Shown: piece by piece, positions 22,996 to 34,232 of the stretch
Position numbering within the stretch: position 1 is the stretch's first letter
How the letters are laid out: every line of letters begins with the position of its first letter
Assembly: GCA_949775045.1 (NCBI GenBank)
Contig: OX459110.1
Location: forward strand, 1,974,001-2,038,000
Direction of reading: 5' to 3'
DNA length: 64,000 bases
Source: Metridium senile
Lineage: Eukaryota > Cnidaria > Anthozoa > Actiniaria > Metridiidae
Notes under the pieces: generated by a model
Told to the model about the DNA's origin: nothing
The model's database searches: none
Seen by the model: the letters and a program-made list of their open reading frames with translations, nothing else
Position numbers and translations under genes: made by a program

Positions 22996-24085
22996 ATTTA
23001 AACTGCAGACTATGTTTTTACATTCTGTAAACAAATATTGCGGGCGTAGATTGCCTAAGCAAATATCTGTGTGTCTAAACTTATAAAGATGTACATGATC
23101 ATATCTAATAATTGTATAAACGTTTAACAATCTCACAGTTCTGTGAGATAACCCATTTCTGGCACTTTCTTATAATAGTTAGTCCTTCTGTTATTCCTAT
23201 GCTAGAGAGATTGTCTATCAAATTTTCGTGATATCCTGCTAAAAAGTCAAACACAATGTTGACCTGTGTGATTTTATAGCCAGGATACAGTCTTTTGAGA
23301 CTTGATCTCAGGTCGGTATATTTAGCAGTTTTCATTTCATCTCTTTGTTTTATTGTTCCTACATTGCAGATAGTTCCTTCTAATATTATCCATTGCTTGC
23401 ACGCTTTGTCACATACGATAATGTCGGGTTTGTTTGCTCCGTTGCTTGGTGCTGTGTCTTGATAAATGGGGATATCCCATAGCACTTTTGCGTTTTCGTT
23501 TTCGATGCAGCTCTTTGGTGGTGGTTCCTTGTGCCAGGGTGTTGTTTTGTCTTCATCATCGATCAATCTAAACTTCTTTAGGACTGCATGGTATACAGGC
23601 CTAAGCATGTGGTCATGTCTAGATTTGTAGAGTGATTGGGCTATGGCAGGGCAGCTGCACATGATATGAGTAATATTTTCGTGTTTATCGTGGCAAAATC
23701 TGCATTTAAGATCATCATTCTCTCCTTGCAGTTTCTTTACTTTATATACTTTCGTTGTTAATAGTTGCTGGATGATACTTGTATGGATACTGTAAACTAC
23801 TGTTGGGATGTTTTTCCAGACTTTTGTAATATCGCACCATTCTTTGTGTAGGTCTTTGTTTTGCCACTGTTTAACCATAAACTGACCTACCCAAGGCTGT
23901 TGTTCAACTTCGTGTTCGTACTTTCTTATAACTTCCTTCTTGAGGATGGGCTTGATACTTTTTGGCTGGCAGTTATTTACTTCTATAACTGTGTTGTCAG
24001 ATTTAATGACTGTTCTTTTGTTTTCCGTATCATAGGTTATGTCTAGATTAAATTGGGTTGCGAATGTTTTTGCATCGCAACCCAA
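22996..24085 (-). pseudogene. Non-LTR retrotransposon 3' fragment with restriction-like endonuclease
   Basis: The open frame 23105-24085 (326 residues) is the C-terminal part of a retrotransposon polyprotein; the reverse transcriptase is missing. Residues 128-145 form a Cys-Cys-His-Cys zinc knuckle (C128, C131, H140, C145). Residues 219-236 carry KPD followed by an acidic residue 15 positions on (E236), as in the PD-(D/E)XK nuclease of R2, R4/Dong and NeSL elements. The frame keeps no stop codons, suggesting a recent insertion. Its 3' end abuts (AAT)n and its 5' side is separated from more (AAT)n by a palindrome. Dong elements are known to insert into TAA repeats, which fits. It lies downstream of synthetase A in the same orientation. 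Related tails are at 49757-50180 and 50346-50790. Confidence 0.75.
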
Positions 24086-24111
24086 TTTAATCTAGACATA
24101 ACCTATGATAC
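24030..24111. repeat. Palindrome at the 5' end of the retrotransposon fragment
   Basis: Two arms of about 36 bases (ATCATAGGTTATGTCTAGAT...TGGGTTGCGA and complement) with a short loop. The sequence inside the 5' end of the retrotransposon is repeated in inverted form at the junction, resembling a 5' inversion made during target-primed reverse transcription. Confidence 0.85.
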
Positions 24112-24180
24112 TATGATATTATTATTATTATGATTATTATTATTATTATGATTATTATTATGATTATGATTATGATTATG

Positions 24181-24215
<35 letters not shown>

Positions 24216-24250
24216 GATTATGATTATGATTATGATTATTATTATTATTA

Positions 24251-24309
<59 letters not shown>

Positions 24310-24312
24310 TAA
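24112..24312. repeat. (ATT)n/(ATG)n microsatellite
   Basis: Triplet repeat between the retrotransposon fragment and the stop codon of synthetase A. The Asn/His-rich frames are artefacts. Confidence 0.95.
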
Positions 24313-24316
24313 GCTG

Positions 24317-26829
24317 TCAATCATGCTCAAGCACTCCTAGAATCTTCATAGCTTCAGCTTTCACTCCTCGAACAAAGGTTTTTCCAGACACCAAGACGGG
24401 GAACTTTTTCATGGGTAGAAAATACTTCGGCTTTAAACTCAAGCCATCAGGCCCTGGAGGCCATTGCTCTAGGCACCAGTCCTCCAGCTCTTGAAGGTTA
24501 GCCTTTTCATCACGTGATCCATGTTTTGAGTCTTGATGAAGAATGACGCATGCACATATTATCTCGTTCAACTGTTGGTCCGGAATGCCGACTACCAAAG
24601 CGTGAGCTACGTATGGGTGTTGTTGTATCACCTTCTCGATTTCGGCGGGGAAAATCTTGACGGACAACCGTTTAATGATCTGTGACTTGCGTCCTAGAAC
24701 CTCGATCTTGCCTTGGTCAGTCATTATTCCTATATCTCCTGTATACAACCATCCTGTTGGTGACCTGGTCTTCCTGGTCGCTTCTGGATTATTTACGTAC
24801 TCCAGAAACACCGTGCTATTACGAGTGCAGATTTCGCCTTGCGCTCCTCTTGGCACTATCTTATTTTCGTCATCAACTATCTTGACTTCAACTCCCGGAG
24901 AAACGGCCATCTTGCCATAGATTCCTTCGACAGCGCTGTCTTTATCCATCAATTCTGATGCAAGTTTGCATGATTCAGTTGAACCATATCCTAGTAAGAT
25001 CCTTACTGCAGGCAACAGGGCAAAGATTGCTTTTACTGATTGGAAACTAAAGTGCTGGCTACCAAGAATAAAGACTTTGATCTGACTCAGGTCGTACTTT
25101 AGACTCATTGAATCTTTTAGCAGTTTGTGTATTAGAATTGCGCTTAGTGGACAAAGAGAACACTTCTCTTCTTCCCAGATCTTGAAAACCATCTCGTTCG
25201 TAGATTCAGACAGAGTCATTTCAGTTGGAACGACTACCACAGTGGCATTACCACAAAGACATGTGAGCCCATACATGTAGCCTCCCATCCAGCAAAATGG
25301 CCGGTCCATGTACAGAATAATCCTAGGGGTGCCTTTAGAAGTTATTGATGTGCCTTCGAAAACGTTCATGCACGAATGCATGGTGTGTTGGACAGCTTTG
25401 GGATCTCCGGTGCTTCCTGAAGTGAAAGTTGCTATCGTAGGGTCATCGAACTGAACCTTAGCTTGAGCTTCTTGTAGTTTATCCAGCTCTTGTGACTGAC
25501 CACGTTTGAGAAGGTCCTCGTACCTATAAGAGGAAAAGCTGTTCAATTCCTGAGCACTCTGACCTCCTTGTACCTTGTGCAGCCCACTGGTCTGGCAATG
25601 CCTTGGAAGACTATCATTTTCTTGGCATTCAATGTTGTCCAATACCTGGTTGACTCGATCTCTTAATGTTACGATGATCTGCGGTTCTTTCTTGGTATCC
25701 ACATTGTGCTGGACGAGTGCCTGGATTCCTGTCATCAGCTGTTTTGTTTGAGACTCTTTCATTTCCGGGTCATAAGCAATCATGCGAACGTCCAGCTTTT
25801 TGAGTAGCTTGACTTTGTCGGGTGCAAGGCCCCCAGGACCCAACATAATGGCTTTGACCCCAATACGGTGAAAAGCCATAATGAAGAGAGCATATTGAAG
25901 ACTTGTAGAGCCGATTAATAGCACATATTGACCATGGGACACACCTAGCTCGATAAGAGACGCTGCCAAATACATCGACCTGTTGAATATAGTATAAGAA
26001 TAGCTTTCATTCGGGCAACTTACGTACACGAGAATAGTACCGAGAGAAGTGAGGAGAGAAGAAAGGAGGGTGAATTGAGGAGAGAAAAGGGAAAAGGGAG
26101 GTGGAAGAAGATCCGGAAAGTAAGGAGTCGGAGAGATATCGAGGAGAAAGGTGGATACGTTATTTTGAATGCTCATAGAAATTGTGAAAAAGGAAGAGAG
26201 GCAGTAACAGAAGTATAAAATGAAAAAAGAAGTTCGGAGTGGCCTTGTCTGGGAAAGCAAGGGGGAAAGTCGAAACGGGTGGATTACAATAGTGGTTACC
26301 AAAAAGTGCAAAACATACGGAGAATCAGGAAAGAAAATTGAGGTTTTAAAGTCATACAAAAATTCCACTTAAAGATCATGTAAATTATATCTTTGGACAC
26401 CTTTCTTGAAAAAGTTGTATGCCTATTATTCCGTACGCCTCTCACTAAGAGCCCAAAGATCATTGAAGATCGGAACTCAAATATGGATAAGTTTTTAAAA
26501 AATCGTCTAAGCTAAGATCGCGGCGATCTTGGAGAAGGACTTTGACATGATCTATCACCTTGGGATACTATTTCGAAATAGCTGTATGTCATTAAATCAT
26601 TTTCTTCTTGGAATGACCTATCTTCTTGGACAACCTTTTTAAAATAGGTCCTTTACCTGTTTCTATATTCAGCGTATGTCAGGGACGATCGTCGCATGTT
26701 CATATCATAAAATACCATTGCTTCTGTATCAGGCTCCTCTTCTGCTTTGGAGTCGAGCAATTGATGAATCACTCGTCCATCTAGTGGACTTTTTAGTGGG
26801 GTATGTTCATAACTCATTTTGGACATCAT
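24317..26829 (-). CDS. Acyl-CoA synthetase family member, copy A
   Basis: Two exons, 26829-26657 and 25979-24317, join AGA-AAC-AG to G in phase 2 to give 611 codons, close to ACSF2. It is an AMP-binding enzyme expected to activate a carboxylic acid with ATP and CoA. Motifs: ATP-binding TSGSTGDPK (about 244-252), YGSTES (389-394), YTGD (470-473), GRKSQIIKR (487-495) and the C-terminal SGKTF with the probable catalytic lysine K591. The usual hinge Gly-Gly after the A8 Arg is replaced by Leu-Ser in all three copies. No peroxisomal C-terminal signal. The start is the first of two adjacent ATGs, six bases after a conserved TTGCAG acceptor, so an upstream exon is likely. The long frame to 26368 is intron read-through. 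It converges on the peptidase gene. Confidence 0.9.
26570..26654. repeat. S1 minisatellite in intron of synthetase A
   Basis: One to two units of GACCTATCTTCTTGGACAAC, CTTTTTAAAATAGGTC type beginning a few bases inside the intron. It is much shorter than in copies B and C. Confidence 0.75.
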
Positions 26830-26904
26830 CTTTATCTGCAATATTTTGAATTCATGGTTAGAAATGTGATCATTTTTGTTTAAGAAAAATAATCCCCTTT
26901 ACGG

Positions 26905-27050
26905 TTCCCTGTGGCATCTTGAAAGGTAGCCGGGCCTTTGCATCGAAGAGAGACGAACGTTCAACTTGCGACACTAGAGACACGTGAATAATTATCCCGC
27001 GCAACACCTCGCGAGGTGTTAAAAGGTCTCTATCATTGCAAGCTCAACGT
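26905..27050. mobile_element. MITE with CATCTTGAAAGGTAGCC terminus
   Basis: Contains CATCTTGAAAGGTAGCCGGG, CCTTTGCATCGAAG and, at 27028-27052, CTCTATCATTGCAAGCTCAA. It is the same family as the complete inverted-repeat element at 51155-51320 and the halves at 46470-46545 and 53905-53960. It lies just upstream of synthetase A. Confidence 0.6.
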
Positions 27051-27289
27051 TTTGTCTTCTTGTTAAAAATTTACCTTCTCCCTGCCTTACATAAGAAGGT
27101 ATTTTTTTATGTACGAAACTTTGAAAACAATAAATATTGAAAACGAATAATCGATTTTTCAAAATGAATATTCTAATCTTTGGATAATGCACATAATCCA
27201 ATATTTGAATTGCAAGTAATAGTTTTTCGTATTTTAGTTTGCTTGTGTGAACAATCGAGCATTTATTTAACTTACACCACGGGCGCCAG

Positions 27290-29400
27290 ATTCTCCGCGT
27301 TTGTATTCGCTTGTAATATTGTATTTATAGTTATCAGAGGGCAAGAAAACGGGAAATTCAAATAATGGTCGCTTAAGAGAGTGGTCGTTCAGAGAGAGAG
27401 TCAACTGTAGACTAGCGATTGAAATAAGATTAAGACCTCATTGACAGCTCTTCAAGCGTTAACGGGGACCGCAAGCTGGATGGGCTGTTCTATATATCAT
27501 TGTTTGTACATGAACGAGTATAAAGACATGCATGATATATATGACACGTGTTTAATGACATAATCACGGCATATTTAACAATATAAAAAATAGTGTAATA
27601 ATAGCTGTAAATAATATTAACAATTGGATATATACTATAGTACTCCTTAGATAGCTAAAACGTTCGCAACAGTAAAGTGAAAGGTTAAACTTAATTGCAA
27701 CAGGAGCGATACAGTAGAATGGAAATAATTCACTTAACTCATATAATGTGCGCAGTTTAATAGGCCTGTGCGGGTTCAAAACTCAACGCCGCTTTACTTT
27801 TACTTTTACTTTTTCGTTTGCAGTGCAAGCTACATAGCTAGCGATAGCGAATGGCATTATGTCCTTTGGTCGTCGGCTATATATCGGTTCACGTTGATAG
27901 CGGTTGACAGGTTAATAGGTGTGGTATGTCTGATATTAAGCAAGCTAGCGTGGTCAACCGGCAATGGGCGATAGTAATCTCGTCTGTTTATGTCGACATG
28001 CATTGTACTGTTGTGACAAAGCTATGCAAGCTAACGTGGTCACCAACAGTATGCTATTGCGTGACGTGCGATTGGCATTGCTGGCTGGCCGCTAGGTCAA
28101 CCGCGGTGTTGGATAACTGCAACTCGTTCTATTCTAACTTTGCTTAAATTTCATTTAACCACATTATATCTACAAGTAGATTACAACTGAGACACTACTC
28201 TTCGGCCTGTGCACGCAACTCAAGGAAAGATATATAATGCAAATGTTAATGAGACTTCGCGGTTTACATATTTTCAAATTCCTATGTATTTCATAAAGAA
28301 ATGGTTGGCTTACTCTACATATGGAAGAGAAGCGAACGAAAACGTTGTTTATAATAAATAGGAGATACATTTGATTTACAATCTCAACTTTCTAAATTAT
28401 GTCTAGCACCAACTATTTGGGCGCTAAATGTGTTTATCAGATGAACTTAAAACTAGATTTCATTCATTACCAACACGATACGGCGTCGAATGAATCATAT
28501 TAGGAAATTTTGCACAGTCGACCATCATCATAAAATTCGCAATGTTTACGTCGACTTTAGCATTTTATCGTCCAAAATCATTCTCTCAGATTGTTATATC
28601 TTTACAACGCCCCCAGCAGCTTTATATTGCAAGATTGGCTTTTCTTATGAGACTTTACCTTTTGCCAAACTGAGATATTTTGGTAAAAACTTGAGATCCC
28701 TTGATATGGTAGTCTCCTTTAATTTTCAGCCTATTTTAGTCACGCAACGTTCTCTCCCCGAGGGTATGGTGGCCGAGAGGGTTCACCAAAAGTGAAATTA
28801 ATGCAAAACGTATACTGTTATTTTTTATATCAACATATATGCATCTCTTAAGAGCTTTTGTAAGCCGGTCAACGGAATGTAGAAGGAGCCGTAGTGAGGT
28901 CGGGTGTATGGTATGGACTCGTGTAAGGTTTGAGAGGGTTTGTGTAACATTAAGAATGGTATGTTCCAGTATGTGCATAAACAAAGTCACGTATGTGTTT
29001 AGACCCGTATAACGGTGTTTTGAAATGAGTGTAAATCTATAGTCAGCTCACATACAACTAAATGAAGATACTCTGGATGATATATATACTCTACAGGGAC
29101 AAGTGAGATAGAGAACTGTACTAAATAAACCCAATAAACTAGCGATGTTTCATAACCGATTGGAGTCGAGAGGTCTTGTCCTACACACCTCCTAACGACT
29201 AAGGGAACCTTCATTTAATGATTTATGACCTTTATGGTTCGTCTTAGAGATGAGGTGAGGAGTGACGATTGTATAGGTAGAAGAAAAGGAGGTAAATTGA
29301 GACTTACTGTTTGTTAGATCATGGGCAGCAGAGTATCGTACGCGTTTGTATTCGCTTGTAATCTCCGTGTATTTATAGTTACCAACGGTCGCTTATTTGC
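27290..29400. repeat. Dispersed repeat block, copy 1
   Basis: 28167-29320 matches 35862-37205 at high identity (for example CTACAAGTAGATTACAACTG, CCGAGGGTATGGTGGCCGAG, GTTTGTTAGATCATGGG). The block is bounded by short direct repeats GCGTTTGTATTCGCTTGTAA at 27297 and 29341; a third copy of that segment is at 43066. No coding frame survives. It could be a degenerate retroelement or a segmental duplication. The part 27420-28160 has no counterpart in copy 2 and shows no gene. Confidence 0.6.
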
Positions 29401-29598
29401 TTGCTTTGTTATTCCAATGACCCTTCGTCATATGTCTAGCTCCTATTTCAATCTCGTGATATTGGTCTATCTAGTATTAAAAGCGATTGTATGTCACTCG
29501 GCCAAAATACTCGGTAATTTCTTTAGCGGCCCCCCGAAGGTTATATTGGGACTGGCATGTGCAATTGTGGAGGGAGGTCGTGTAGCTGTTTTGTATGG

Positions 29599-29623
29599 GA
29601 GGGGGGGGGGGGGGGGGGGGGGG
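29599..29623. repeat. G homopolymer tract
   Basis: About 24 consecutive G residues with flanking G-rich sequence. It could form quadruplex structure. Confidence 0.9.
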
Positions 29624-29696
29624 GATAAAGGGATTGCCGAAATTGTAAGCTTCTAATTGAGAAATATGTGTAGGGGAGACAAGTGAGTGTTTTGAA

Positions 29697-29976
29697 TTTT
29701 GTGTACGTGTGTTGATGGGGAGGGGGTATGTTGGTTGAGTTAAGGGTCGGGTATGTTGGATGTAGCTATTTATTAGTTTGTGGAAGTAGTGTTATTCTTA
29801 AAGGATGGGTTTGTGTTAGGAGAGGGGTTGTTTTGTGTACGTGTGTTGGTGGGGAGAGGGGGTGTTGGTTGAGTTAAGCTAGGTCGGGTATGTTATTTGG
29901 ATGTAGTTTAGTTTGTGGATCCGAAGTAGTGTTGCTCTGAAAAGGATGGGGTTGTGTTAGGAGAAGGGTTGTTTTG
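29697..29976. repeat. Tandem duplication, about 139 bp unit
   Basis: Two copies beginning GTGTACGTGTGTTG(A/G)TGGGG and ending GGTTGTTTTGT; both include GGGTCGGGTATGTT or a close variant. Confidence 0.8.
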
Positions 29977-30085
29977 TTTTGATTGTCTAAAGGTGGTAAC
30001 TAAAGGTATGGCTGGTTACTATCTCCCTCCCTGGCTTTTTGAGCTTAGCCTAAGTTTTATGTTTCACTGGGATAGCAGGCATGGG

Positions 30086-30835
30086 GGATCCCTAAGTTCA
30101 ATATGACATTAAAAACAGTCCAAAGGTTTTATAACAAGAGTCTCAAGATCACTGAGTTAAGAGTGAACACACAAACAAAAGACTCCTCAATCTACAATGT
30201 AATAGGTAAACATGGTAGCGACGGGTAGGATGATGATGGTTTGGAATGATGATGATAATAATGATGATGGTGACGATGATAATCGTGGTGGTAATGGTGG
30301 TGATTATTATGGTGATAATAATGATGATGGTGATGATTGTAATGATGATAATGATGGTGATGATGATGATAATCGTGGTGGCAATGGTGGTGATTATGAT
30401 GGTGATGTTAATTGTAATAATGATGATGGTGATGATTGCGATGATGATAATGATGGTGGTGATGATGATAATCGCTGTGATAATGACGATGATGATGATT
30501 GTGATGATGATAATAATGATGATGGTGAGGTTGATGACTATGGTAGTGATGAGCAAGCGTTCATCTCGTCCAGCGGTCTGCTAGGAAAACCTTATGATAG
30601 GCATTTAGCGTTTAGCTTTGGCTTTAAAAATGTTGATTCTATACAAGCTACCTTTCCAGGCATTACTGACGCGGCATTCAAGGCTATCGACACTGGGGAC
30701 TGGGAACCAGTAAGAGAACAAATGTCTTTAGTAATAAATTAATTCAGTGCGCATGGCAAGTAACCTCCTAAAATGGTACAAATCAGATGGTTGAGCACAA
30801 ACACTACTTTAAGAGTGTCAACATTATTAAGTATG
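30086..30835 (+). pseudogene. Decayed copy of the M28 peptidase gene, 3' part
   Basis: 30090-30203 matches peptidase exon 5 (17846-17959), with a one-base loss in the TTAAAAACAGGTCC region and small insertions that break the frame. 30204-30550 matches the start of intron 5 and its GAT-rich repeat. From 30553 the sequence jumps into the last 234 bases of exon 6 (EQAFISSSGLLGKPYDRHLA and onward). Four extra bases after LVIN create a stop. The zinc-binding part of exon 6 is gone, so no active enzyme can be made. The junction lies in the triplet repeat, suggesting a repeat-mediated deletion. Confidence 0.9.
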
Positions 30836-30844
30836 AAATGAAGT

Positions 30845-31265
30845 GAAATTGCTACTGTGGAATAGAGGGCAAACACTATATCCATGAAATAAATTATAAC
30901 CATGAAAAAAATTATAACAGTTACTGTGGAATTGAGCGCAAAGACTAAATAAAATTGCTAGTGTGGAATAGAGCGCAAAGACTATATCCGTGAAATATAA
31001 TCAAATTGCAACTGAGAGTGGAAAATAGCGCAAACACTACATCCATGAAATAGCATCAAATTGCTAATGTGGAATAGAGCACAAACACTATATCCGTGAA
31101 ATATAATCAAATTGCTACTGAGAGTGGAATAGAGCGCAAATACTTTATCCATGAAATAGAATCAATTTGCTACTGAGAGTGTAATAGAGCACCAACACTA
31201 TATCCATGAAATATATATAATCAAATTACTGCTGTGGAATAGAGCGCAAACACTTTATCCATGAA
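30845..31265. repeat. S3 minisatellite, second array
   Basis: Eight or so diverged units of the 50-base family, in the same place relative to the peptidase copy as the array at 22085-22495 is to the intact gene. Confidence 0.9.
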
Positions 31266-31471
31266 ATGAAATTGAATAAACAAGCAGTTTACAATTATGC
31301 AGACTAAGCCACCAATCAGCGGAAAGAAGGAACTGGGAACGAGGAACGAGTAATAAACTATTATTACTAATAATAATAGTTTTTTACTTGTTCCTCGTTC
31401 CCAGTTCATTATTTAAGCTGTTAATCATGCTCAAGCACTCCTAGAATCTTCATAGCTTCAGCTTTCACTCA
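31266..31471 (-). pseudogene. Remnant of acyl-CoA synthetase 3' end
   Basis: 31266-31330 matches 22493-22560. 31405-31471 matches the last 60 or so bases of synthetase A, including codons for the C-terminal KAEAMKILGVLEHD region and its downstream sequence. Between them is a palindrome (ACTGGGAACGAGGAACGAGT and complement) in place of the retrotransposon and microsatellites of the intact locus. Confidence 0.8.
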
Positions 31472-31479
31472 AAAATCCT

Positions 31480-31890
31480 GCAGATATGTGTTTCCGAAAA
31501 AAAAATCCTGTAAAGTAAAGCTTTTTGGATGCTTTCTTGACAATTTCATCTACATGCAAATTCCAACTAAGGTTATACTTCTCAATTGACTACTTATAGT
31601 TTAACCTAGTAATTTGACATTATCTACAACATTGATAGGGCTATTATTCACCATAACTGGATTGAGATCGTGTTGCTGTTTTGCGAAGGAAATCCTAAGT
31701 TCCTTGCACTTATCATTATTAAGCTGAAACTTAATATTGCTAGCTAGATGACCAAGCAATTATTCGGTCAATGGTTCGGAATGGTTTCTGAAACAGTTGT
31801 GTCATCAACAAACTTCCATATATGTGCTTCGTCTACGTACCTTCAGGTCATTAATCATAATCAGAAATAACTGCTGTGTTTTGGTTTCGA
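31480..31890 (-). pseudogene. Reverse transcriptase fragment (CR1/L2-like)
   Basis: Conceptual translation on the minus strand, with frameshifts and stops, gives LIMINDLK, WKFVDDTTVSE (the polymerase active-site box in its F-V-D-D form), NDKCKELRISFAKQ, NPVMVNNSPINVVDNVKLLG and LSWNLHVDEIVKKASKKLYF. This is the order typical of palm and thumb regions in CR1/L2-type non-LTR retrotransposons. It is degenerate and short, and it lies next to the peptidase/synthetase remnant. Confidence 0.75.
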
Positions 31891-31953
31891 AATATAAGCG
31901 AGACAATTTGTGTCACGCAACTCTAGTCACGCATCTTTAGTAGTCGAAACTCC

Positions 31954-32280
31954 CGGGGGGGGGGGGGGGGTACTCCCATATATTTACTATACGGGGATGA
32001 TCCGCTGAACAGGGTATGGTTTTTCGAGCTTTCTGTCATAAACAGGGTATGTGGTTTTTGAGTTTTCTGTCATGAACAGGGTATATTTTTACCCCATTTC
32101 CCAATTTCCTTAGTTTTTTTGTCATATTCAGGTATATTAATTAGGTAATACGATGAGCAGCGCGGTCTTTTGTCTTTCGTGAAATTCAGCACGTTTTCGC
32201 GGCATAAACAGGGTCCTAAACTGTCATAAACAGGGTCCCATTTTATCCCTTGAAACCCTAACCCTAACCCCCCCCCCGGG
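31954..32280. mobile_element. G/C-tract terminated MITE with 10 bp target duplication
   Basis: GTCGAAACTC occurs immediately before CCGGGGGGGG at the left end and immediately after CCCCCCCCGG at the right end, so the element has G/C-run termini and a 10-base duplication, as in Mutator-like elements. Internally CATAAACAGGGT occurs several times. A short CCCTAACCCTAACC near the right end is part of the element. Confidence 0.65.
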
Positions 32281-32789
32281 TCGAAACTCAAGCTAGATTC
32301 ATGTCAGTTTAGTATTTATCGATGTTTGATTGAACTCAAAACCTTAGAATCATCATTAGAAAGCTAAATTACTGGCATTTTCGCCGTATATACCATTACG
32401 GAGCCCTGTTAGGGACACACAGGCGTGCTATGATATTTCCTAACGTGCTTACATATTTTACAAACGCGTGCAAACATTTTCTACTTTGCCGCGACTTTTT
32501 TTTTCTCGGCGCGACTTTTTGTTTCTTGGCGCGACCTTTTTTTCTTGGCGCGACCTTTTTTTTCTTGGCGCGACCTTTTTTTTCTTGGCGCGACTTTTTT
32601 TTCTTGGCGCGACCTTTTTTTTCTTGGCGCGACTTTTTTTTCTGGGCGCGACTTTGTTTTCTGGGCGCGACTTTTTTTTCTTGGCGCGACCTTTTTTTTC
32701 TTGGCGCGACCTTTTTTTTCTTGGCGCGACCTTTTTTTTCTTAGCAAATTAAGCCGCTCCCAGATTTATCGCGGGCTCAAGCCTCCATC

Positions 32790-33763
32790 ATGACGTATTC
32801 CAAGATGGCTGCCGAGTGCCTGGAGAGCGATTTGGAGAAGGCAAGTATTTAAGTCCTATTTTACATCAAATAGTGGTGTGGTATTCAGTCTGCCCATAGT
32901 TTATAGAGGGGACTGGTTAGGAAACCTTTTGTTGTACTTCTTTGTTTGCATTTCGAAGTTGAACCGGTCTTGACCGTGCACAACATTTTCTTTATGGCCA
33001 ATCAAAATTGCAAAATAAGTCAACATAAACTTTTTCTATGAGATTATTGTAAGGAATATTGTAATATTTGTTCTAAATCTTTGAGTATTTTGAAGCAACA
33101 GCCAAAATAATGATTTTTGGTCTGTTCACTCAGACGTATCCAATATGGCTAAAACAATTGCGAAACAAAAGATTATGCACGGTCACGCTTGAAAAAAAGT
33201 GTACAAAAACATACAACAAAGGGCTTCATAACCATTTCCCTCTACTAACTATGGTCTGCCATACTTGATGGCACGATATTTACTAATCCATCTAAAACAA
33301 AGCAATTCATGCCTGAGTGACTTCTAATTCTTTGTTTTTGAAGTTGTTTAACATTCTTTTGTACCATGTGACTCCGTCAAATTTGTGCTAAATACTTTGA
33401 TATTCACAAATAAATACATGGAAAATGTTTGCTTTTCTTTTCTGCAGTTACTTTATTATTCTGTTGTTGTACATTTCTCACTCATTCTCTTTTGATGCTG
33501 TATTAAAAAATCTTTAAATCTTTATAAAAGAACTTAATGGCAATATTTGTATTAAATTATACATACTCAGTTTCTGTTAAGTGTTTGCTATTACTTTTTA
33601 TGAGCATTGTTAGTGTACATCACAATCTGTATTTCTTGGAATTATCTCCAATTTATTAAAGACTTATTTTATTTTTGATGTGCAGGTCTGTAAATTTCTA
33701 CAAGGAAGAGGTGTCACCAAAAGTGTCATTGGAAAGTTCAAGGATGATTCTCTAGTTCACTGA
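32790..33763 (+). CDS. Possible two-exon mini-gene inside the foldback element
   Basis: Exon 32790-32840 encodes MTYSKMAAECLESDLEK, ending at a GC-type donor (AAG then GCAAGT). After TGTGCAG the second exon 33686-33763 continues in frame with VCKFLQGRGVTKSVIGKF and a stop after 42 residues. The composition is that of a short helical, SAM-like segment. It could be the first exons of a transposon gene whose remainder was deleted, or chance. No homologue identified. Confidence 0.3.
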
Positions 33764-34232
33764 CATTTTATTGAGATTTTATATCAACAATGTTATATTT
33801 TGTTGTAGAAAATTAAATAAAAATGTTTTGTTTTGTTATTTATTTATTGTTGTTAATATATCACTTGCATGCAGGTATTCATCCACCATCTAAGTTATTA
33901 TGCTCCCTACAGAGAACATCCACAGGAAGCCCATCACAGTCAATGTATTCTTGTAAATATCTGATTTCATTCATTCAATTTTACTTTTTTATAGACAACT
34001 GTTTTCACCTCTTTTGTCTATTTGAAAATATTAATTGGCAAATTACAGTTAAGTAGTGAAAGCACTGTCAAGCACATATTTAAAATTGTTTTATAAGATA
34101 TTATCAATTATACAAACAACACATACATGTTGTTTTTAATTTGACAGTTTCAGTTTGGTATTTCTCTATTTACTGCTTATCATTTTCTGATTGAACAATA
34201 GCAATATAGTTTAAAAAGGTTATGACTAAGTT

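Noticed and set aside
24103..24330. Asn-rich (poly-N) frame continuing into synthetase A
   Set aside because: Antisense-side triplet repeat downstream of the true stop codon.
26000..26368. N-terminal extension of the synthetase A frame (683 codons in total)
   Set aside because: The frame runs through a splice acceptor into the intron. Copies B and C show the same exon start and a separate first exon.
30212..30742. 176-codon frame joining an Asp-rich repeat to a peptidase tail
   Set aside because: Lies in the decayed copy; the Asp-rich part is intronic triplet repeat and the end is cut by a small insertion.
32255..32275. Telomere-type CCCTAA repeats
   Set aside because: Only two units, part of a G/C-tract MITE; no sign of a telomere.
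32430..32793. Phe/Leu- and Lys/Arg-rich frames (also at 35010-35691)
   Set aside because: Translations of the 20-22 base tandem units in the foldback termini.
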